A DNA stretch of 16,976 nucleotides, from NCBI GenBank assembly GCA_045119035.1, contig JBGVCU010000015.1, forward strand, positions 1-16,976, in the 5' to 3' direction. This DNA is from CAYVQA01 sp045119035. GTDB taxonomy: Bacteria > Bacillota_I > Bacilli_A > ML615J-28 > CAG-313. This document shows positions 12,006 through 16,976 of the stretch, one piece after another. Position numbers and translations under genes: made by a program. The notes beneath the pieces were generated by a model. The model saw only the letters and a list, made by a program, of their open reading frames with translations. It did no database searches and had not been told where the DNA came from. The stretch's first letter is position 1, and the number at the start of each line of letters is the position of its first letter.

Positions 12006-12992
12006 ATGAGAAGAAGAAAAACTACTCCTAATCAAAAGTTTAAAGATTCATTATATCTTAATGATGAAACATATATGGATTATCTAAATAGATTTAGAAG
12101 AATAGCTTTATCGCTTTTTGAATGGGTGAACTTGCCAAAGACAATGAGTGCGAGATACCTAGAAGAATGTTTATTCTTTAATGGTCAAGCTTCACTTTTA
12201 TATGATAAAAAATATGGATTCATAAATACTAAATGTGCTGGTAATGGTTATGTTAATATTTATGGATTACCTAGTAAATTACATTGTTTTAGTTATGACT
12301 TTCAAACAGATAGAGATTTATATGTTGGTCGTAATGAATTTAATGAATCTAAAGAAGATGAAGAGTGTATCCTAGTAATGAATAACTGGGAACGTGTACC
12401 AACAGCTGGATCAATGGAGCTTTTCGCTTATAGGTTATATTTAGCACAAAGAACTTGCGATGTAAATGTATCAAGTCAACGCTTTCCCGTAATGGTTGTT
12501 GGTGACGAAAAACAAAGATTAATGTTAGAGAATTTATATTCTCAATATGACGGAAATCAGCCTTTTATATTCGGAAATAAACAGCAATTAACCGGAGAAG
12601 AAATGAAAGTGTTAAATACACAAGCTCCATATGTTGTTGATAAATTAACAGAATATAAGAAAGAGATTTTCAATGAAGCTTTAACATATTTAGGAATTAA
12701 CAATGTATCTGTTAAAAAGAAAGAAAGATTAACTGAAAATGAATCTAATGAAAATACAGAACTTGTAAACTTAAATCTTCAATCAATGTTAGCTCCACGA
12801 CTTGAAGCTTGCAGACAATTTAATGAGAAATTCGGTCTTATTGGAACTGATAAAGAAATTAGTGTTCGTGTGAGAAGTGATTTAGAGAATATAATAAAAC
12901 ATGAACAATCAATTGTTTCTGATTATATGGATAATGGCAAGATAGATAACGAAGAAAATTTAAAAGAAGAGGTGAGCGAAGATGTTAGATAA
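12006..12992 (+). CDS. Connector / portal protein (phi29 gp10-like)
   Basis: 328 aa compared with 309 for phi29 gp10. It begins MRRRKTTPNQKFKDSLYLND, with a basic N-terminus like gp10's, which contacts packaging RNA and DNA. The core contains YLEECLFFNGQASLLYDKKY, typical of podoviral connectors of this group, and a helical stalk region (about 195-225, GEEMKVLNTQAPYVVDKLTE). The C-terminal acidic tail (NEENLKEEVSEDVR) is longer than in gp10. Dodecamers form the portal through which the ATPase drives DNA and to which collar and knob attach. Strong AAAGGAGTGAT site; the end overlaps the next gene by 11 bases. Confidence 0.95.
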   Translation: MRRRKTTPNQKFKDSLYLNDETYMDYLNRFRRIALSLFEWVNLPKTMSARYLEECLFFNGQASLLYDKKYGFINTKCAGNGYVNIYGLPSKLHCFSYDFQTDRDLYVGRNEFNESKEDEECILVMNNWERVPTAGSMELFAYRLYLAQRTCDVNVSSQRFPVMVVGDEKQRLMLENLYSQYDGNQPFIFGNKQQLTGEEMKVLNTQAPYVVDKLTEYKKEIFNEALTYLGINNVSVKKKERLTENESNENTELVNLNLQSMLAPRLEACRQFNEKFGLIGTDKEISVRVRSDLENIIKHEQSIVSDYMDNGKIDNEENLKEEVSEDVR

Positions 12993-13302
12993 ACAAACTA
13001 CTTTATATCTTTATAGAGGAGCTTCATCTTCAATAGATTTTGATTTTTCAGAATTTATATTCGCTAATGGTAGTAAATGCGAATTCACAATCTCTTCAAT
13101 ATATAATGATGATATATTATTAACATTTACATTTAATTATAGTAGAAAATATACTATGATTATAAGTGATGAATTTACAAAAACATTAAAAGATAATAAG
13201 TATAGATATAATATAATGTATATAGTTGGTGATAATAGATATCCTCAGTGTGCTGATAGTGATATAATAGTTAAGGATATAGCTAATGGAACAAAACATT
13301 AA
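12982..13302 (+). CDS. Small beta-rich structural protein (106 aa), BppU-N-like
   Basis: The ATG lies within the end of the connector gene behind AGAGGTGAG. The protein is mostly beta strands: it opens MLDKQTTLYLYRGASSSIDF, continues DFSEFIFANGSKCEFTISS, and contains YNIMYIVGDNRYPQCADSD. The arrangement (short ligand-like strand, then GxKxxFTI and DxxxTFTF patterns) recalls the N-terminal domain of baseplate upper proteins and of phage fibre adaptors. It overlaps the fibre gene by 17 bases, so the two may form one split fibre: adaptor plus shaft. Function inferred from context. Confidence 0.75.
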   Translation: MLDKQTTLYLYRGASSSIDFDFSEFIFANGSKCEFTISSIYNDDILLTFTFNYSRKYTMIISDEFTKTLKDNKYRYNIMYIVGDNRYPQCADSDIIVKDIANGTKH

Positions 13303-14644
13303 TATTAATCCAGAAGAAATACAACATATAAGTATTAACACAAATACACCTCAAACTATAAGATTAAGAAATTTATCACTAGAAGCAATTGATGTAAGTG
13401 CGTCAAATCCTCAAAATGTTAATATAAATGAATCAAAAAATCAAATAATTTATATTGATGAAAATGGAAAAGGTTATAATATATATGATGTTTTAGTAAA
13501 TGGTGAAAGCGTAGTAACTGATGGTATAGCTTACGTCGTAGTACCAACTAAAACAAGTGAGCTTACTAATAATAGTGGATATATAACAATTAATAATATT
13601 TCAGCTGTCGGTATAACTGGTGAATATGATGATTTAATAAATCGTCCATCAATACCATCTTATACTTCAGATTTAACTAATGATTCTGGATTTATTACTA
13701 ATACCGTAAATAACTTAACTAATTATACTTTAACTAGTAATTTAAGTGAAGTTGCTTTAACTGGTGATTATGATGATTTAGAAGATAAACCAACTATACC
13801 TACAACTACTAGTGAGCTTACTAATACTAGTGGGTATATTACAAATACTGTTGATGATTTAATTAATTATACAGAAACAAGTTATTTTTCTGAAGTAGCT
13901 TTTAGTGGTGTATATGATGATTTAACTAATTTACCTACTATACCAACTAAAACTTCTGATTTAACTAATGATAGTGGATTCATTACTGATAATTATCATG
14001 ATAGTACTAAACAAGATACTTTAGTTAGTGGTACAAACATTAAAACAATAAATAATGAATCTATTTTAGGAAGTGGAAATATAACAGTAGGTGGTGGAAC
14101 AGCAACTGATGTACAAATAAATGGAACATCAATTACATCAAGTAATGTTGCTAACATAATAACAGAAAGTGCATATAATGAAACTACAAATAAAATAGCA
14201 ACTATGTCTGATTTACCAACTATTCCATCTATACCAACTAAGACAAGTGATTTAACTAATGATTCTGGATTTATTACTAATACTGTAAATGACTTAACTA
14301 ATTATACATTATCAAGTGCATTAAGTACTGTAGCAACTAGTGGAAGTTATAATGACTTATCAAATAAGCCAGAAATACCAATTGTTTATGACACAAATAG
14401 TACAACATTTACAATTACAATACCTCATGCAACAACTGGAAATATAAAAAGTGCTTTAGTATTTTCTCAAAGTTGGGCTGGAGTTGTTTCAATTGGTAAT
14501 GCTTCTCAAATATGGAGTTTTACAATTGGTAATTTAAATAATATAACAATGACACCAACTATTGCTGAACATACATCAAGTTATGTTAAAGTAACGTTAA
14601 CATTTAGTACTACAATATATGGTGGTATTAAAGTTTTAGTATAA
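13286..14644 (+). CDS. Repeat-containing fibre protein (head or tail fibre)
   Basis: 452 aa. Residues 1-85 form an N-terminal beta domain (MEQNININPEEIQHISINTN) that probably docks on the particle. Residues about 88-365 hold five copies of a roughly 48-residue unit of the form KTSDLTNDSGFITN followed by a variant of VALTGDYDDLEDKPTIP. The fourth copy is diverged and contains a LVSGTNIKTINNESILGSGN insert, as is common in trimeric phage fibres. Residues about 366-452 (from IVYDTNSTTFTITIP, with SALVFSQSWAGVVSIGN) are a terminal beta domain, probably the host-binding tip. phi29 has head fibres (gp8.5) and appendages (gp12); which this replaces is uncertain. ATG preceded by AAGGATAT. Confidence 0.85.
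   Translation: MEQNININPEEIQHISINTNTPQTIRLRNLSLEAIDVSASNPQNVNINESKNQIIYIDENGKGYNIYDVLVNGESVVTDGIAYVVVPTKTSELTNNSGYITINNISAVGITGEYDDLINRPSIPSYTSDLTNDSGFITNTVNNLTNYTLTSNLSEVALTGDYDDLEDKPTIPTTTSELTNTSGYITNTVDDLINYTETSYFSEVAFSGVYDDLTNLPTIPTKTSDLTNDSGFITDNYHDSTKQDTLVSGTNIKTINNESILGSGNITVGGGTATDVQINGTSITSSNVANIITESAYNETTNKIATMSDLPTIPSIPTKTSDLTNDSGFITNTVNDLTNYTLSSALSTVATSGSYNDLSNKPEIPIVYDTNSTTFTITIPHATTGNIKSALVFSQSWAGVVSIGNASQIWSFTIGNLNNITMTPTIAEHTSSYVKVTLTFSTTIYGGIKVLV
13547..14380 (+). repeat. Fibre coding repeats
   Basis: Five degenerate units begin at codons 88, 126, 173, 221 and 317 of the fibre gene (about 13547, 13661, 13802, 13946 and 14234). Two are nearly identical in DNA: 13670-13728 and 14249-14307 differ at two positions. 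Such close identity within diverged repeats points to recent duplication or gene conversion and makes repeat-number change by recombination likely. Confidence 0.8.
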
Positions 14645-14657
14645 AGGAGATGATAAA

Positions 14658-15317
14658 ATGGCTAAATATACATTAGAATTAAGAGAACTATTTACTCCAA
14701 TAAAATTCAATCCCCCTCTTTATACACGAGAAGAAGTGGAAGGATTTTTTAAGGATTATAATATAAATGAATATTTAACTCCAGAACAAATTGATGTTAT
14801 AAACTCAACTAATGTATGGAGTAAAGATAGATTAGCTCGTAAAATTGTAGATCACTTTTATATGAGAGAAATCGGTCAAGAAACTATTGGATTATTTAAA
14901 CACTATGCAAAAGTTACAATGCAAGAATTAATGGAAGAGTATTTACCTTTAATTTATTCAAGTGCTATAAAATATGATCCTCTAGTTAATGTCGATTTTA
15001 CAGAAACTTTTGAAAGAACAGCAAATAATACTGGAAATGCTAATTCAAGTGGTTTAGGAGTTGCTTCTGATACTCCTCAAGGAAGAATATCAAAAACTGG
15101 AATCCTTGCTGGAGATTATGCTTCTTCAACTAGTGCTTCAGAAAATGAAACATCTTCAACTTCTGATTCGGCTGAAGAATACACAAAAATAGTAAAAGGT
15201 AACTCTGGTGTTTCCGCAACAGCTCAAAAGATGGTTGAGCAATATCGTGCAAATATACGAGCAATTGATAGAGAAATTATAGAAAAATTAGAGCCTTTAT
15301 TCATGGGCTTATATTAA
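14658..15317 (+). CDS. Lower collar protein (phi29 gp11-like)
   Basis: 219 aa, shorter than the 293-aa phi29 gp11. It starts MAKYTLELRELFTPIKFNPP and has the helix-rich N-terminal half usual for this family (TNVWSKDRLARKIVDHFYMR, and QELMEEYLPLIYSSAIKYDP). A central low-complexity Ser/Thr/Asn segment (residues about 120-175, e.g. ASSTSASENETSSTSDSAEE) is followed by a C-terminal helix, EQYRANIRAIDREIIEKLEP. The family joins the connector to the tail tube and holds the appendages. Strong AAAGGAGATGAT site. Confidence 0.88.
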   Translation: MAKYTLELRELFTPIKFNPPLYTREEVEGFFKDYNINEYLTPEQIDVINSTNVWSKDRLARKIVDHFYMREIGQETIGLFKHYAKVTMQELMEEYLPLIYSSAIKYDPLVNVDFTETFERTANNTGNANSSGLGVASDTPQGRISKTGILAGDYASSTSASENETSSTSDSAEEYTKIVKGNSGVSATAQKMVEQYRANIRAIDREIIEKLEPLFMGLY

Positions 15318-15331
15318 AGGAGTGATTTTAA

Positions 15332-16891
15332 ATGAATGAAAAAATTGATATAAAACCTAAATTCTTATCACCTTTTAAAAGATTTTGTATGACTATAGGA
15401 GAACTTCCAACATCATATGTTGAAACTATGACATATTATGAAATGATTTTATGGTTTACAAAATATTTAGGTGATACAGTAATACCAGCAATTAATAATA
15501 ATGCTGAAGCATTAAAAGAAGTACAAAGCCTATTTATTGAACTTCAAGATTATGTTAATAGTTATTTTGATAATTTAAATATTCAAACTGAAATTGATAA
15601 TAAATTAGATGATATGGCTGAAAGTGGCGAACTTGTTGAAATTATATCAGCTTATTTAGATTCACAAGCTATAATCAGTTTTGATACCTTATCTGATATG
15701 GTTGAAGCTCTTAACTTAACAAATGGATCAGTATGTAAAACACTTGGTAAAAGTACACTTAATGATGGTTTAGGTAGTCTTTATAAAGTTAGAACTAAAG
15801 AAGTAAGTGATACAGCTGATGGTGATTATTTAGTAGATTTAGATGTATCTAATACTTTAATAGCTGAAAAAATTATTAATAATCAAGATAAATATGTTAT
15901 TATAATTGGTGATAGTTACGCAAATAGAGAAAATGGTTGGGCTGATAGAATAAAAACTATGGCTGGTTTAGATAATGATCATTGCAATATTAATAAAATT
16001 AGTGGTACTGGATTCTGTAATACAGTAAACAGTCACAATTTTATAACAATGCTAACTGAAAATATCACAATACCAGCTAATTTAGTTACAGATATTATTG
16101 TTTGTGGTGGTTTTAATGATTATGGTTATAGTGAATCAAATATAAATAGTGCTATTAGTACATTTGTATCAACAGCTACTTCAACATATCCAAATGCAAC
16201 AATTCATATTGGAATGATAGGTTGGGCTAGTTATCATATTGATAATTGGTTTAATATAATAACTGGATTGTGTTCAGTATTAAGATGTTATAAAAATGCA
16301 TGTCAATATTCAAGAAAAGTAAAATATTTAAATAATGTTGAATTTATAATGCATGATTTAAATTATATTGATTCATCATATAATCACCCAAATAGTGATG
16401 GTCAATATGCTTTATCTGTTAATATAATGCAAGCATGGTTAAGTGGTTCATGTAGTATCAATAGTTATCCAGCAAACATTAAATCAACATTTACTGTTAC
16501 AAATGAAGATGTTACTTCAACAAGTGCTAATACTCCAAATTTATATACTTATATAAATAATGGCTCAAGTCATTTCTTTACAACTGGAGATTGGTATTTC
16601 TTTTTTGATAGTACTAAAAATTTAGATTTAACAAATCCAATTGAGATTGGTACAATTGAAAGTTTTCTAATGGGACGTTCTGCTAGTGTATCAGCTAGTG
16701 TACCAGCAACTATTAAAACAGTTAGTAGTGGCTATTTCAATGTAACTTTAGATGTAGTTATCTATGAAGGTAAAATTAGATTATATCCCAAAGTATTAAA
16801 TAGAGCTGGAAATGGTTGGTTAAATGAGCCAGTTGATTATATTTTTATTCAAAGATTCCAAATAGCATGTGATAGTATGTCACAATTTTAA
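15332..16891 (+). CDS. Appendage / receptor-binding protein with SGNH-esterase-like domain
   Basis: 519 aa. Residues 1-110 (FLSPFKRFCMTIGELPTSYV, then NNNAEALKEVQSLFIELQDY) are a helical attachment domain common to receptor-binding proteins of Firmicutes podoviruses. Residues about 186-370 carry SGNH/GDSL hydrolase blocks: GDSYANR (S195), SGTGF (G225), CGGFND (G260, N262) and NHPNSDG (H352). The usual Asp three residues before the His is absent; D347 lies five before, so a catalytic triad is possible but not certain. Residues 375-519 are a beta-rich C-terminal domain likely to trimerise or bind sugar. The enzyme would remove acyl groups from surface glycan or teichoic acid at adsorption. The stop lies two bases before the right terminal repeat. 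Confidence 0.85.
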   Translation: MNEKIDIKPKFLSPFKRFCMTIGELPTSYVETMTYYEMILWFTKYLGDTVIPAINNNAEALKEVQSLFIELQDYVNSYFDNLNIQTEIDNKLDDMAESGELVEIISAYLDSQAIISFDTLSDMVEALNLTNGSVCKTLGKSTLNDGLGSLYKVRTKEVSDTADGDYLVDLDVSNTLIAEKIINNQDKYVIIIGDSYANRENGWADRIKTMAGLDNDHCNINKISGTGFCNTVNSHNFITMLTENITIPANLVTDIIVCGGFNDYGYSESNINSAISTFVSTATSTYPNATIHIGMIGWASYHIDNWFNIITGLCSVLRCYKNACQYSRKVKYLNNVEFIMHDLNYIDSSYNHPNSDGQYALSVNIMQAWLSGSCSINSYPANIKSTFTVTNEDVTSTSANTPNLYTYINNGSSHFFTTGDWYFFFDSTKNLDLTNPIEIGTIESFLMGRSASVSASVPATIKTVSSGYFNVTLDVVIYEGKIRLYPKVLNRAGNGWLNEPVDYIFIQRFQIACDSMSQF

Positions 16892-16893
16892 AC

Positions 16894-16976
16894 TAACCCT
16901 TGACAACTTGACAATAATATGTTATACTATATTTAGTTGATAGGTAGTATGTCACGATCTATTGATTTGTTGGACC
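16894..16976. repeat. Right inverted terminal repeat
   Basis: Exact inverted copy of 40-122. The window stops at the base that pairs with position 40, so the outermost 39 bp seen at the left end are absent. Because protein-primed replication starts at the very terminus, this most simply means an unfinished right end. The appendage gene stops at 16891, two bases before the repeat, so both terminal genes are packed against their repeats. Confidence 0.95.
16900..16928 (+). promoter_or_regulatory. Outward-facing promoter in right terminal repeat
   Basis: Mirror copy of the left promoter: TTGACA (16900-16905), 17-bp spacer, TATACT (16923-16928), start near 16935, directed off the right end. In the window as given the transcript would be about 42 nt; with the missing 39 bp it would equal the left-end RNA. 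The second hairpin arm of that RNA lies in the missing segment. Confidence 0.65.

Overview
The window is an almost complete genome of a small, protein-primed, phi29-like podovirus of a low-GC Gram-positive (Firmicutes) host. The evidence is a family-B DNA polymerase next to a terminal-protein gene, inverted terminal repeats, a gp16-type packaging ATPase, phi29-type scaffold, major capsid, tail knob, connector and lower collar proteins, and Shine-Dalgarno sites of the GGAGGTGAT type throughout. TAA, TAG and TGA all act as stops, so the code is standard. There are no tRNAs, integrase, CRISPR array or insertion sequences. The virus looks strictly lytic.

Layout. Both ends carry an 83-bp perfect inverted repeat (40-122 and 16894-16976). 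The left end continues 39 bp further, to 5'-AAAAATG, so the right end is probably 39 bp short and the full genome about 17,015 bp. Two genes face left at the left end: a gp16-like packaging ATPase and a CHAP/SH3-like lysin. They are separated from all other genes by a divergent promoter hub (about 1705-1915). Rightward, 1944-3375 holds seven small early genes (coiled-coil, membrane and unknown proteins). Then come SSB, a second likely replication protein, an unknown gene, the terminal protein and the DNA polymerase (to 6985). A late-type extended -10 promoter at 6990-6998 precedes a holin-like protein, two small proteins (one zinc-ribbon) and an M23 peptidase. Next are scaffold, major capsid protein, tail knob, a 40-aa protein, connector, two overlapping fibre-like proteins, lower collar, and an appendage with an SGNH-esterase-like domain that ends at the right repeat.

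How the genes work together. TP and polymerase start replication at the termini, and SSB coats displaced strands. Scaffold, capsid and connector build the prohead, the ATPase packages it, and collar, knob and appendage form the short tail. Holin plus one or both of two peptidoglycan hydrolases lyse the cell.

The most interesting material is non-coding. A densely foldable leader of about 265 nt lies between scaffold and capsid genes and contains a candidate three-way junction. A small foldable RNA upstream of the packaging ATPase contains a possible pseudoknot. Each terminal repeat holds a near-consensus promoter firing outward toward the terminus, which at the left end would give a run-off RNA of about 80 nt. 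phi29 needs a packaging RNA (pRNA), and no pRNA is obvious here by sequence; these three elements are the candidates, all unproven. One small gene upstream of ssb appears to use an AUU start codon. All folding was done by eye.
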